A DNA stretch of 64,000 bases from Allomuricauda sp. NBRC 101325. GTDB lineage: Bacteria > Bacteroidota > Bacteroidia > Flavobacteriales > Flavobacteriaceae. Of this stretch, positions 35,819 through 45,011 are shown in pieces. The position numbers were made by a program, and so were the translations under genes. The stretch is from NCBI RefSeq assembly GCF_030268205.1, contig NZ_BSQF01000002.1, forward strand, positions 930,001 to 994,000, given 5' to 3'. Every line of letters starts with the position of its first letter. Positions within the stretch are counted from its first letter, which is position 1. The notes beneath the pieces are model-generated. The model had not been told where the DNA came from. It saw only the letters and a program-made list of their open reading frames with translations, and did no database searches.

Positions 35819-37966
35819 ATGAAGCTGACCCCGATTCTTATTTTTTTCTTCTTTTCACAACTCCTATCCTCACAGACTCAGGACAAAGTGGATTTTGTTC
35901 GGGGAGCAGTTTTTATTGAACCTATCCCTCAGGAAAAACAAATTAAGGGTTCTGTTTCATATCAGTTTGATGTGAAATCTGATGTGGAATCCATCTTTTT
36001 GGATGCAGTGAATATGGAATTTTCCAAAGTTGCTCTGGATGATGAAACCATAGATTTTGAATACGACAATCGAAAACTTACCATTAAACCTCAATTACTA
36101 AAAGATAAAAACCATACTCTACGAATTGATTATGTGACTAAGCCAAAACAAACAGTATATTTTATTGAGGGCAATCCCATTGAGCCACCAGAAATCTTAG
36201 CAGGTCCTTTTTCTCCCGACGATGTGATCTATGAAGGAGACTGGACAAAAATTGTTCAGGTTTGGACCCAAGGACAAGGAAAATACACCAGCCATTGGTT
36301 GCCCAGTTTGGATGATATGACAGATAAAATTGAATTTGATATCAGCATTATTGCTGATATGGGTTTTACTGTTATCTCTAATGGAAAATTAAAATCAATG
36401 GATTCGATTGATGAATTTTCAAAACTATGGCAATTCGATATGCAAAATCCCATGAGCAGTTATTTGGTAGGGTTTGCCATCGGCAATTTTGATAAAGTAA
36501 CGGTTCAATCCTCATCAGGAATTCCTATTGAATTGTATTATGAGCCTAAGGATAGTTTAAAGGTTGAACCCACTTACCGTTACTCCAAACGCATTTTTGA
36601 TTTTTTGGAGCAGGAAATAGGAGTCGCCTATCCTTGGCAGAACTATAAACAAGTTCCCGTACAGGATTTTCTCTATGCTGGAATGGAAAACACCACCTGT
36701 ACCATTTTTTCCAACCAATATGTGATAGATTCCACTGCTTTTGTGGATAAGAACTATGTGAATGTGAATGCACATGAATTGGCACACCAGTGGTTCGGTA
36801 ATTTGGTTACCGAAACGAGTAGTGAACACCATTGGTTGCACGAGGGATTTGCCACTTTTTATGCCTATTTGGCGGAAAGAGACATTTTCGGTAACGATTA
36901 TTACTATTGGCGCTTATGGGAAACAGCAACAGCTTTGAATCGGTTTTCGGAAGATGACCAAGGAGAGGCTTTGCAAAATCCAAATGCTGGTAGTCTTACT
37001 TTTTATGAGAAGGGAGCTTGGGCCTTGGTGATGTTGCAAGAGAAAGTAGGAGAGGAGGCTTTTAAAAAAGCCATTAAAACCTATTTGAAAACATACGCTT
37101 ATCAAAGTGTTTCCATCCCTGATTTTATCACAGAAATGGAAAAAGAATCAGGATTGGATTTGAAGGAATTTCACCAAACTTGGTTACGAAGTGATGAGTT
37201 TCCCATGGAGGAGGTAAAAGCCTTCTTGTCGAAAAAGAGTGCATCACTCAACCGATTTTTTGAACTCCAAGATCAAATTGGCGAACAAAAGGATACTGCA
37301 GAAACTATTGTTAAATCGAACTGGGAAAACTTCAATTCAAGTTTTCTAAAAAGAAATTTGGTATTGAAATACGGAAGTCAATTTTCCCCATCATTTTTGC
37401 AAGAGGTTTTGCATACGGATGATCTTAAAGAGAGACAGTCCGTCATTTTATCCCAAAATACCATTCCAAAGGAGCTTCAAACTGAAATGGAATCCTTGTT
37501 GAACGATACAAGTTACACTACCATAGAGGCCGCTCTTTATCGTTTATGGACAGATTTTCCTGAAAAAAGAGCGCAATATCTGGATGCAACGAACGGAATA
37601 GATGGTTTCCCCAATAAAAACATCCGTTTGCTGTGGTTGACCCTGGCTTTGGTCACTCCCGATTATCAGCCTGATAGAACACCAACCTATTTTCAAGAAT
37701 TGACCCAGTACACGGGTTCTGCCTATCATTTCGAGACCCGTTTATTGGCTTTTCAGTATTTGCAAAATATTGGAGGCTTCGCCCCAGAAAGTTTAAAAAA
37801 CCTGATAGATGCCTGCAACCACCATGTTTGGCATTTTAAAAAATCGGCAATGGATATGCTCAACAATTTTTTAAAGGAGGAAGGGAATTTAGCCAAGGTT
37901 AAATCATTGTACCCTTCGTTAAGTCAAGAAGAAAAGCGATTTTTGGACAAAACATTAGGTGAATGA
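35819..37966 (+). CDS. M1-family aminopeptidase, secreted
   Basis: A 715-residue zinc aminopeptidase with a signal peptide (MKLTPILIFFFFSQLLSS). Zinc ligands are His319 and His323 in HELAHQWFG and Glu342 in HHWLHEGFATFYAYL; Glu320 is catalytic. The exopeptidase motif appears as YAGMENTTCTIF (GMEN-type). The C-terminal half is helical ARM-like. It likely trims N-terminal residues from peptides in the periplasm. It overlaps the patatin gene by four bases (ATGA), so the two are coupled. Divergent from recG. Confidence 0.9.
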   Translation: MKLTPILIFFFFSQLLSSQTQDKVDFVRGAVFIEPIPQEKQIKGSVSYQFDVKSDVESIFLDAVNMEFSKVALDDETIDFEYDNRKLTIKPQLLKDKNHTLRIDYVTKPKQTVYFIEGNPIEPPEILAGPFSPDDVIYEGDWTKIVQVWTQGQGKYTSHWLPSLDDMTDKIEFDISIIADMGFTVISNGKLKSMDSIDEFSKLWQFDMQNPMSSYLVGFAIGNFDKVTVQSSSGIPIELYYEPKDSLKVEPTYRYSKRIFDFLEQEIGVAYPWQNYKQVPVQDFLYAGMENTTCTIFSNQYVIDSTAFVDKNYVNVNAHELAHQWFGNLVTETSSEHHWLHEGFATFYAYLAERDIFGNDYYYWRLWETATALNRFSEDDQGEALQNPNAGSLTFYEKGAWALVMLQEKVGEEAFKKAIKTYLKTYAYQSVSIPDFITEMEKESGLDLKEFHQTWLRSDEFPMEEVKAFLSKKSASLNRFFELQDQIGEQKDTAETIVKSNWENFNSSFLKRNLVLKYGSQFSPSFLQEVLHTDDLKERQSVILSQNTIPKELQTEMESLLNDTSYTTIEAALYRLWTDFPEKRAQYLDATNGIDGFPNKNIRLLWLTLALVTPDYQPDRTPTYFQELTQYTGSAYHFETRLLAFQYLQNIGGFAPESLKNLIDACNHHVWHFKKSAMDMLNNFLKEEGNLAKVKSLYPSLSQEEKRFLDKTLGE

Positions 37967-38877
37967 GGGCATTGGTCATTTCTGGCGGCGGTAGCAAAGG
38001 TGCTTTTGCGGGCGGTGTAGCCCAATTTTTAATTCAAGAAGCCAAGCATGAGTACGAATTGTTTGTTGGAACATCCACGGGCAGTTTGTTGATTTCCCAT
38101 TTGGCTTTGAACAAGTTGGACAAGATCAAGGAAATTTATTCCTCTGTTGACCAAGACAGTATTTTTAATAATTGTCCTTTCATTATCAAAAAGAAACATG
38201 GGGTAGAGACCATCGCCATTAATCACTGGAATGTGGTCAAGAACTTTATCCGTGGCAAGAAAACCTTTGGTGAGAGTGAGAACTTGAGAAAACTCATTCG
38301 AAAATCCATCACGGTTGAGGAATTTGAAACCTTAAAGGACGGAGCATCTGATGTGGTGGTCACAGTCTCCAATCTTTCTTTGAACCAAGTAGAGTATAAG
38401 TCCGTCAACGAATGCACCTATGATGAGTTTATTGATTGGATTTGGATTTCGTCCAACTATACGCCCTTTATGAGTTTGGTAAAGAAAAATGGCTGCGAAT
38501 ATGCCGATGGGGGATTGGGAACCTTGGTGCCGATTGAAGAAGCCTTAAATCGTGGCGCTACCGAGGTAGATGTGGTGGTGCTGCACACCGAGGTCAATCA
38601 TATGAACCGTATGTCGTCCAAAAACCCTTTCGATTTGATCACGACCATTTTCGGTTTTATGTTGGACAGGATTGAAAATCAAAATATTAGGATAGGGAAG
38701 TTGGTGGCCAATCAAAAAGATGCTATCATCAACTTTTATTATACACCGACCGTTCTCACCACAAATTCATTGGTGTTCAATAAAGAACGAATGACCCTGT
38801 GGTGGAAACGTGGGTATTTGTATGCCAAGAACAAGAACGAGGAAACCAGTCCTATTGACCCAGAACACCAAGAATGA
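37963..38877 (+). CDS. Patatin-like phospholipase
   Basis: A 304-residue lipid acyl hydrolase of the patatin family. The oxyanion loop is SGGGSKGAFAGGV (residues 7-19), the nucleophile Ser38 is in GTSTG, and the catalytic aspartate is Asp182 in YADGGLG, giving a Ser-Asp dyad. No signal peptide, so it acts in the cytoplasm or at the inner membrane. Substrates of relatives include phospholipids and neutral lipids. The start overlaps the aminopeptidase stop by four bases. The convergent gene on the minus strand begins directly at its stop. Confidence 0.87.
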   Translation: MRALVISGGGSKGAFAGGVAQFLIQEAKHEYELFVGTSTGSLLISHLALNKLDKIKEIYSSVDQDSIFNNCPFIIKKKHGVETIAINHWNVVKNFIRGKKTFGESENLRKLIRKSITVEEFETLKDGASDVVVTVSNLSLNQVEYKSVNECTYDEFIDWIWISSNYTPFMSLVKKNGCEYADGGLGTLVPIEEALNRGATEVDVVVLHTEVNHMNRMSSKNPFDLITTIFGFMLDRIENQNIRIGKLVANQKDAIINFYYTPTVLTTNSLVFNKERMTLWWKRGYLYAKNKNEETSPIDPEHQE

Positions 38878-39399
38878 TTAACTCCAAAGGTCGCTCACTT
38901 CTTTTTTAACGTAGGCCAAAGCCGCATTGGAAGGCGATTGCTTTTCCATGGTCTGGTTCAAGATATCTTCACGAAGTTTGTCAGGGGAGTCCGTCTGGCT
39001 CATTCCCGCAGAACGAATCGCTTGGATGGTGGCATTTTTTGCCGTTTTTATTATGCTCCAGCACTCATCCGTCATATAAATCTGTTGGGATAGATTGTGC
39101 TCGAATTCCGTTTCAATCTGATTGATGAGAAGATTTTCGTAATCGTTTTTGCTTTTGGTTTTTGGAGCTACGCGCACTACTAAACTGTTCAGGGCAATTC
39201 GCTCCAAGTACAGTGCCATACGCTCATAGGCTTGCAATCTAATGGGCAAAGTTTCTTTTTGGGAATCTTTGTGCAATAGAAAACGTCTGCGACCATCTTC
39301 GTTTTTGGTGTGCAGTCTAAAGAAATAGAAGGCCACTACACCAGTAACAACGGCAGGTAATAAATAAGCAAATAACTGAAGGATTTCATCTCCACTCAT
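38878..39399 (-). CDS. Membrane-anchored protein of unknown function
   Basis: A 173-residue protein. One N-terminal membrane helix (ILQLFAYLLPAVVTGVVAFYFF), then a mostly helical soluble region with a charged linker (HTKNEDGRRRFLLHKDSQKE) and conserved-looking blocks (LQAYERMALYLERI, EFEHNLSQQIYMTDECW). I recognise this only as a type often seen in flavobacterial genomes, with no known role. It is convergent with the patatin gene with no gap and precedes the coiled-coil OmpA-like gene on the same strand. Confidence 0.65.
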   Translation of the reverse strand: MSGDEILQLFAYLLPAVVTGVVAFYFFRLHTKNEDGRRRFLLHKDSQKETLPIRLQAYERMALYLERIALNSLVVRVAPKTKSKNDYENLLINQIETEFEHNLSQQIYMTDECWSIIKTAKNATIQAIRSAGMSQTDSPDKLREDILNQTMEKQSPSNAALAYVKKEVSDLWS

Positions 39400-39475
39400 A
39401 AGATAGTTTGGTTTTTGTTGATTTTACATTACCAAAAACGTATCAAAACCTTAAAAAGTATGTGGAAAGGGTATC

Positions 39476-40249
39476 TTATTGGGAAGCTTTGGCACTTTGC
39501 TTGGCCGTTGCATAAAATCCTTTGTAGTTGGGCTCCAATTTAATATTGATTCCTTCCTTAAAGTTCCCATCTTTCACGGAGATTCCGATTTTTTCGGCTG
39601 GAACTTCCAAAGTGGTCACCAATTCGGTGGCAACAGAAGCTGCTTGAAGATAGGTAGGCCCAAATTCTCCTGTAATGTTCAAACCTTCCACCTCTGAAGT
39701 AAAGTTAGGGTTCAGTTTGATCACATTGGCCACACCTTGCAACCAAGCTTTGCCTTCTTCTGTCAATGTGGTGCCAGTGTCCGAGCCAAAAAGGTTGTCC
39801 AAACTGTTGGAAATTGAAATTACACCTTCCGCTACCGCAACTTTTGCGTTTTCACCCAAGCTTTTTTTAATATGGGTCAAAGAAACAATGGCGGTAGAAT
39901 CGTTGGATGAGATCATATCGTTGATGCCGCTCAATTGCTTTTCTTTTCTAGCCAAGGCTTCCATAGCACGATTTACGTTGTCTGAGTTTTGCTTGCTCAA
40001 TGCGGAGAAATTGCTCAAGTTGCCCAATAAAGTGGCATTCGCATCACGCAAGGTCACATTTTCGGCCTTTAAGGCTTCTGCCTCAGCGGAAGAAGAGGAT
40101 ATTTCGCGCTTGGCCTTGGCCAAATCCTGTTCCACTTCAGAAATCTGGACTTTCAAATTGTCGATTTCCGCAATCAGGTCACTTTTCTTTTGTGAAAATG
40201 CACTTGTTGAAAGTGCTGCAAACAAAATCAGAGTAGCTATTTTTTTCAT
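39476..40249 (-). CDS. Degenerate OmpA/MotB-like coiled-coil protein
   Basis: A 257-residue secreted protein with a signal peptide (MKKIATLILFAALSTSAFSQ). The region from residue 25 to about 110 is heptad-rich coiled coil, followed by a domain with the fold pattern of OmpA_C. It looks like a distant paralogue of the OmpA-family protein at 48859-49731, with the same order (coiled coil, VAEGVISISNSLDNLF, then the C-terminal domain). The peptidoglycan-binding core, which in the paralogue reads GHTDNVPY and DLSAKRATSV, is here replaced by GLNITGEFGPTYLQAAS. Peptidoglycan binding is therefore doubtful. A coiled-coil partner or envelope spacer is possible. Confidence 0.55.
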   Translation of the reverse strand: MKKIATLILFAALSTSAFSQKKSDLIAEIDNLKVQISEVEQDLAKAKREISSSSAEAEALKAENVTLRDANATLLGNLSNFSALSKQNSDNVNRAMEALARKEKQLSGINDMISSNDSTAIVSLTHIKKSLGENAKVAVAEGVISISNSLDNLFGSDTGTTLTEEGKAWLQGVANVIKLNPNFTSEVEGLNITGEFGPTYLQAASVATELVTTLEVPAEKIGISVKDGNFKEGINIKLEPNYKGFYATAKQSAKASQ

Positions 40250-40485
40250 AAGTAGTTGGTTTCTATATTTTTAAAATATTGGGGATTACACTTGTTTTAT
40301 TTTTCCACTGAGGCACTCACTATCGTTTGAATAATGTGTGAATTTATGGTTCACTTTACCCTTTTGATATTTGAACACCGTCTAAAATCGCTGCTAAGAT
40401 AAAAATCATCTTCATTTAAGGGCGTATCATCTTTCTTAAAATACTAATGATATTTTATGAGCTACAGGAGATTTATCAAAAATCA
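40250..40485. other. A/T-rich region without a recognised gene
   Basis: Between the start of the OmpA-like gene and the M20 terminator there is no plausible ORF, tRNA or repeat. The interval should contain the promoter of the OmpA-like gene, but I see no TAnnTTTG box in the right orientation. An imperfect inverted A/T stretch sits at 40265-40285. Confidence 0.5.
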
Positions 40486-40528
40486 GGCCCCAATATCCAA
40501 ATTCCAAAACAATGGGGATATTGGGGCC
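40486..40528 (-). terminator. Terminator of the M20 amidohydrolase gene
   Basis: GGCCCCAATATCC (40486-40498) and GGATATTGGGGCC (40516-40528) pair perfectly over 13 bp with a 17-base loop. On the minus strand the stem is followed by TGATTTTTGAT, a T-run. It lies 22 bases after the M20 stop. Confidence 0.78.
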
Positions 40529-40550
40529 CGAGAGCTAGTTTAAGTTGGAT

Positions 40551-41834
40551 TTATTTGCGATTCAAATAATCCAAAGCGATTTCGGTCATGGCCTTAACAC
40601 CAAGTTTCAACCCGCTGTCATCAATTTTGAAGTCAGGGGTGTGGTGAGGGAAATGCTCGTTTGGACCTGCATTTGGGTCTTTTCCACCCAAAATGAAAAA
40701 GAAACCCGGTACTTTCTCTTGATAAAAAGAGAAATCCTCGGCTCCGGTTACCGCTTTGATCAAATGCACATTATCAGAACCTGCAGCATATTGAAGACTT
40801 CCCAATGAAGCTTCGGTCAAAGCTGGGTCGTTGTATGTAATCGGCACACCTTTGGCAATTTCAACAGTTGCTTCAGCTCTGTAGGCTTTGGCGATATCAG
40901 CGGCCATTTCTTTCATACGCTCATTAACTTGCTTTTGCATATCGTAATCCAAGGTGCGGATGGTTCCTACCAATTCGGCACTTTCTGGAATGATGTTGTT
41001 ACGAACTCCACCGGAAATTTTACCCACCGTGATTACAGCAGCTTCCTTGGTCAATTCCAATTCACGGCTGATGATGGATTGAAAACCATCCACAATTTTA
41101 GCGGCCACGTAAATCGGGTCAACACCGCTCCATGGGGCAGAACCATGGGATTGTTTTCCTTTGATGGTCACTACAAAACGTTGCGCTGCAGCTAAAGTTC
41201 CACCCGGTTTGTAGGCAATGTGCCCAACAGGTAGGTAAGATCCAATGTGCAATCCGTAAATCGCATCCACTTTAGGATTGTCCAAAACACCTTCTTTTAC
41301 CATAAGTTCAGCTCCACCTTCTTCTCCTGGAGGTGCACCTTCTTCAGCAGGTTGGAAAATGAATTTTACAGTACCTTTTATTTTATCCGTGTTTTTGGAA
41401 AGTACTTCCGCAACACCCATCAAAACGGCAATATGGGTATCGTGTCCACAAGCATGCATAACGCCTACTTCTTGACCTAAGAATTCGGATTTCACTTCAG
41501 ATTTGAAGGATAAATCATTTCTTTCGGTAACAGGTAGACCGTCAATATCAGCTCTTAAGGCAACCACTTTTCCTGGCTTTTTACCTTTTAAAACGCCAAC
41601 AACACCAGTGTGGGCCACTCCTGTGGTCACTTCCATGCCCAAAGATTTTAGATGGGCGGCAATTTTTTCAGCCGTTTTGAATTCACGGTTACTCAATTCA
41701 GGATTTTGGTGCATGTCGCGTCGCCATTCGATCACTTTTGATTCTACGGCATCGATGTCCTTATCCAGTTTGTGTTCTTGAGCGTACATGGACAAACTCG
41801 CGGAACAAAGCGCAAGGGCTAATACTCTTTTCAT
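40551..41834 (-). CDS. M20 amidohydrolase (IAA-amino acid hydrolase/N-acyl amino acid type)
   Basis: A 427-residue secreted di-zinc amidohydrolase. A signal peptide ends at MYAQ. Metal-binding residues are in VGVMHACGHDTHIAVLMGVA (the Cys-His pair of the family) and in FQPAEEGAPPGEEGG with the catalytic glutamate. The dimerisation segment KGKQSHGSAPWSGVDP and the C-terminal GAEDFSFYQEKVPGFFFILG follow. It hydrolyses N-acyl amino acids or aromatic acyl conjugates; the exact substrate is not clear. It is probably co-transcribed with the DsrE-like gene just upstream (14 bases) and ends in its own terminator. Confidence 0.87.
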   Translation of the reverse strand: MKRVLALALCSASLSMYAQEHKLDKDIDAVESKVIEWRRDMHQNPELSNREFKTAEKIAAHLKSLGMEVTTGVAHTGVVGVLKGKKPGKVVALRADIDGLPVTERNDLSFKSEVKSEFLGQEVGVMHACGHDTHIAVLMGVAEVLSKNTDKIKGTVKFIFQPAEEGAPPGEEGGAELMVKEGVLDNPKVDAIYGLHIGSYLPVGHIAYKPGGTLAAAQRFVVTIKGKQSHGSAPWSGVDPIYVAAKIVDGFQSIISRELELTKEAAVITVGKISGGVRNNIIPESAELVGTIRTLDYDMQKQVNERMKEMAADIAKAYRAEATVEIAKGVPITYNDPALTEASLGSLQYAAGSDNVHLIKAVTGAEDFSFYQEKVPGFFFILGGKDPNAGPNEHFPHHTPDFKIDDSGLKLGVKAMTEIALDYLNRK

Positions 41835-41848
41835 ATTGTGTTGGTTTA

Positions 41849-42388
41849 TTATAATTTAATTGGACGGTATCCTTGGTTTTGCAATTGAATATTGGCGGTC
41901 ATGGCCGAAAGGGCAATTTTAACCCCTGGAATCAAATCTTCCTTGGGTAAATTACGGGCATTTGAGGATTGACCGCACATGATCACCTCAACCCCAGCTT
42001 TTAAAAGTTCTTCCACTAGTTCCCGATTGGGATTGTCAACTTTATATCGCACCTGATACGCTGCATCCGACAATAAGTTCCGCGCAGCAGTTCCATGAAC
42101 GATCAGGGCAACTTTCAATTTTGATAATGGTATGCCACTTTTTACGTGCATATTCAAAAAACGAGCTACAGTTTCAATGTTGAGATTCAGCTCTGTATCC
42201 AATTTTGGTCCATCTTTTACATCAAACACCACCTTAAATTCTAGGTCGGTATCGGTTGCAAAATCTGGATTGTCAACTTGGAAAACAGCACCATAGTTTT
42301 GAATAACAGGGCCGGTTTTTTTTTCTTGGGAATACACTAAAAAGTTTAAAAGAAATAAAAGGATTAGGGGGAAACGGTAAAAATTCAT
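41849..42388 (-). CDS. Secreted DsrE/DsrF-like protein
   Basis: A 179-residue protein with a signal peptide (MNFYRFPLILLFLLNFLVYSQ). The mature part has a DsrE/F-like fold: VALIVHGTAARNLL and KAGVEVIMCGQSSNARN with a conserved-position cysteine. Cytoplasmic DsrE proteins carry sulfur as persulfides; secreted copies are common in flavobacteria but their role is not settled. The open frame extends to a TTG at 42394, but the ATG at 42388 opens the signal peptide. It is followed by the M20 amidohydrolase gene. Confidence 0.75.
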   Translation of the reverse strand: MNFYRFPLILLFLLNFLVYSQEKKTGPVIQNYGAVFQVDNPDFATDTDLEFKVVFDVKDGPKLDTELNLNIETVARFLNMHVKSGIPLSKLKVALIVHGTAARNLLSDAAYQVRYKVDNPNRELVEELLKAGVEVIMCGQSSNARNLPKEDLIPGVKIALSAMTANIQLQNQGYRPIKL

Positions 42389-42527
42389 CAGCAATATTCG
42401 TTGAGGGGTTAAATATATTTAAAAATCAAATCAAATCCGAAACCCTGTTTATAAATATTGAAAGCTAGATTTTAGCATCAAGGCATTAATGGCTAATTTT
42501 ACCCCTCTTTAAAAAAGATTCGAGTCC

Positions 42528-44861
42528 TTGAGTAGTTTTATAGATGAATTGAACGACGCACAACGCGCTCCTGTTTTGCACAAAGACGGGCCGTTGATGG
42601 TAATTGCAGGTGCAGGCTCAGGAAAAACCCGTGTTTTGACCTACCGTATTGCCCATTTGATGGAGCAAGGGGTGGATTCCTTTAATATTTTGGCATTGAC
42701 CTTTACCAATAAAGCAGCCCGTGAAATGAAAAAGCGGATTGCTACCATTGTTGGTAATTCGGAGGCGAAAAACCTATGGATGGGAACTTTCCACTCCGTT
42801 TTCGCCAAGCTTCTTCGTTTTGATGGGGATAAATTGGGGTATCCGAGCAATTTTACCATTTACGATACGCAAGATTCCCAGCGTTTGATCGCATCCATCA
42901 TTAAAGAGATGGGATTGGACAAGGACATTTACAAGTACAAACAGGTCCAGAACAGGATTTCTTCTTATAAAAATAGTTTGATCACGGTCAAGGCCTATTA
43001 TCAAAACCCTGAGCTTGTGGAGGCTGATGCCATGGCCAAACGTCCTCGTTTGGGAGAGATTTATCAAAATTATGTTGACAGATGCTTTAAAGCAGGAGCC
43101 ATGGATTTTGATGATTTGTTGTTACGGACGAACGAGTTGTTGACCCGATTCCCGGATGTTTTGATGAAGTATCAGGATAGATTCCGCTATATTTTGGTGG
43201 ATGAGTACCAAGATACCAACCACTCCCAATATTTGATAGTGAAAGCTTTGTCCGACCGTTTTCAAAATATTTGCGTGGTGGGGGATGATGCGCAGAGTAT
43301 CTATTCGTTCCGTGGTGCAAACATTAGCAACATCTTGAATTTCCAACGGGATTACGATAATGTGGCGGTTTACCGTTTGGAACAGAATTACCGTTCCACC
43401 AAAAACATAGTAAACGCTGCTAATTCCATCATTGCCAACAATAAAAATCAGTTGGAAAAGAATGTGTGGACATCCAACGACGATGGGGCATTGATTAAGA
43501 TCCATCGCAGTCCCACAGATGCGGAAGAGGGCAGATATGTGGCAGGTTCCATTTTTGAGAACAAGATGCAGCAACAGATGCAAAATGGGGAATTTGCCGT
43601 TTTGTACCGAACCAATTCACAATCTAGGGCCATTGAAGATGCTCTGCGAAAAAGAGATATTCCTTATCGTATTTATGGTGGACTTTCATTTTATCAGCGA
43701 AAGGAAATCAAGGATGTATTGGCCTATTTACGATTGGTTATCAACCCAAAAGATGAAGAAGCGCTAAAGCGGGTCATCAATTTTCCAGCGAGGGGTATCG
43801 GTCAGACCACTATAGATAAACTGGTAGTGGCTGCCAATCATTATGGCCGTTCCGTATATGAGGTCATGGATAATTTGGACCGTTTGAACCTTACCATCAA
43901 TGCGGGAACCAAAAGAAAATTATCCGATTTTGTGACCATGATCAAGAGTTTTCAGATCATGAACGAAGCCAATGATGCTTTTACCTTGTCTGAACATGTT
44001 GCCAAAAAAACAGGGTTGTTATTGGAGTTCAAAAAAGATGGTACACCCGAGGGGATTGCTAAAATGGAGAACATTGAAGAGCTTTTGAACGGTATCAAGG
44101 ATTTTGTGGAGGGTCAGAAAGAAATTGCGGATGCTACAGGGAGTTTAACGGAGTTTTTGGAAGATGTTGCCCTTGCCACGGACATGGACAAGGATGTGGA
44201 AGATGATGACCGTGTTGCCTTAATGACGATTCACTTGGCCAAAGGTTTGGAATTCCCATACGTTTACATCGTGGGAATGGAGGAAGATCTGTTTCCATCC
44301 GCCATGAGCATGAACACCCGAAGTGAGTTGGAGGAGGAGCGAAGGCTCTTTTATGTGGCGTTGACCCGTGCCGAAAAGCAGGCTTTCCTTACCTATACAC
44401 AAAACCGATACCGATGGGGAAAACTCATCGATGCGGAACCAAGTCGTTTCTTGGAAGAAATAGATGAAAAATATGTGGACAATTTGGTGCCCGTAAATGA
44501 TGGGTACCGCTATAAATCCATGATCAATGCCAATATTTTTGGGGAAGTCGATAAAAGTAAGCTTCGTCAAATAAAACCACAAAACGGTACGCCACCTAGT
44601 GTTCAAACTCCCAATGAGAACCAACTCAGAAAGTTGCGAAAGCTTAAACCTGAAATTTCATCCCCTAACGCAAGTACCATGGATATTGATCCTGATCTGG
44701 GAATTGGTGCCTTAGTAAACCATACCCGTTTTGGAAGGGGAAAGGTGTTGAACATTGAGGGAGCTGGCAACGATAGAAAAGCCGAGATCCATTTTGATAA
44801 TGGAGGTATTAAAAAATTGTTACTTCGTTTTGCCAAGCTTGAGGTATTGAACAAGGGGTAA
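42528..44861 (+). CDS. uvrD: UvrD/PcrA-type superfamily-1 DNA helicase
   Basis: A 777-residue 3'-5' helicase for nucleotide-excision and mismatch repair. Walker A is AGAGSGKTRVLTYRIAH, motif II is VDEYQDTNHSQY, motif III CVVGDDAQSIYSFRGAN, motif V/VI MTIHLAKGLEFPYV and YVALTRAEKQAFLTYT. A C-terminal Tudor-like region DPDLGIGALVNHTRFGRGKVL is as in PcrA/UvrD, where it contacts RNA polymerase. No ATG in frame is close, so translation most likely starts at the TTG at 42528 (SSFIDELNDAQR). A weak -7-like TAATTTTA is 30 bases upstream. Confidence 0.93.
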   Translation: MSSFIDELNDAQRAPVLHKDGPLMVIAGAGSGKTRVLTYRIAHLMEQGVDSFNILALTFTNKAAREMKKRIATIVGNSEAKNLWMGTFHSVFAKLLRFDGDKLGYPSNFTIYDTQDSQRLIASIIKEMGLDKDIYKYKQVQNRISSYKNSLITVKAYYQNPELVEADAMAKRPRLGEIYQNYVDRCFKAGAMDFDDLLLRTNELLTRFPDVLMKYQDRFRYILVDEYQDTNHSQYLIVKALSDRFQNICVVGDDAQSIYSFRGANISNILNFQRDYDNVAVYRLEQNYRSTKNIVNAANSIIANNKNQLEKNVWTSNDDGALIKIHRSPTDAEEGRYVAGSIFENKMQQQMQNGEFAVLYRTNSQSRAIEDALRKRDIPYRIYGGLSFYQRKEIKDVLAYLRLVINPKDEEALKRVINFPARGIGQTTIDKLVVAANHYGRSVYEVMDNLDRLNLTINAGTKRKLSDFVTMIKSFQIMNEANDAFTLSEHVAKKTGLLLEFKKDGTPEGIAKMENIEELLNGIKDFVEGQKEIADATGSLTEFLEDVALATDMDKDVEDDDRVALMTIHLAKGLEFPYVYIVGMEEDLFPSAMSMNTRSELEEERRLFYVALTRAEKQAFLTYTQNRYRWGKLIDAEPSRFLEEIDEKYVDNLVPVNDGYRYKSMINANIFGEVDKSKLRQIKPQNGTPPSVQTPNENQLRKLRKLKPEISSPNASTMDIDPDLGIGALVNHTRFGRGKVLNIEGAGNDRKAEIHFDNGGIKKLLLRFAKLEVLNKG

Positions 44862-45011
44862 ATCAAATTTTCATTTTCTGTTGATCTTTTCAGGTCGTGA
44901 TTAGGGATTTTCCAAAAGAGTGGGAGATGTGATTACGGACGGTTTAAATTCACTAAATTCAAAGCTTAGATTTTGATTTTATTTGACCAAACCGACCAAC
45001 TAACTTCCCTC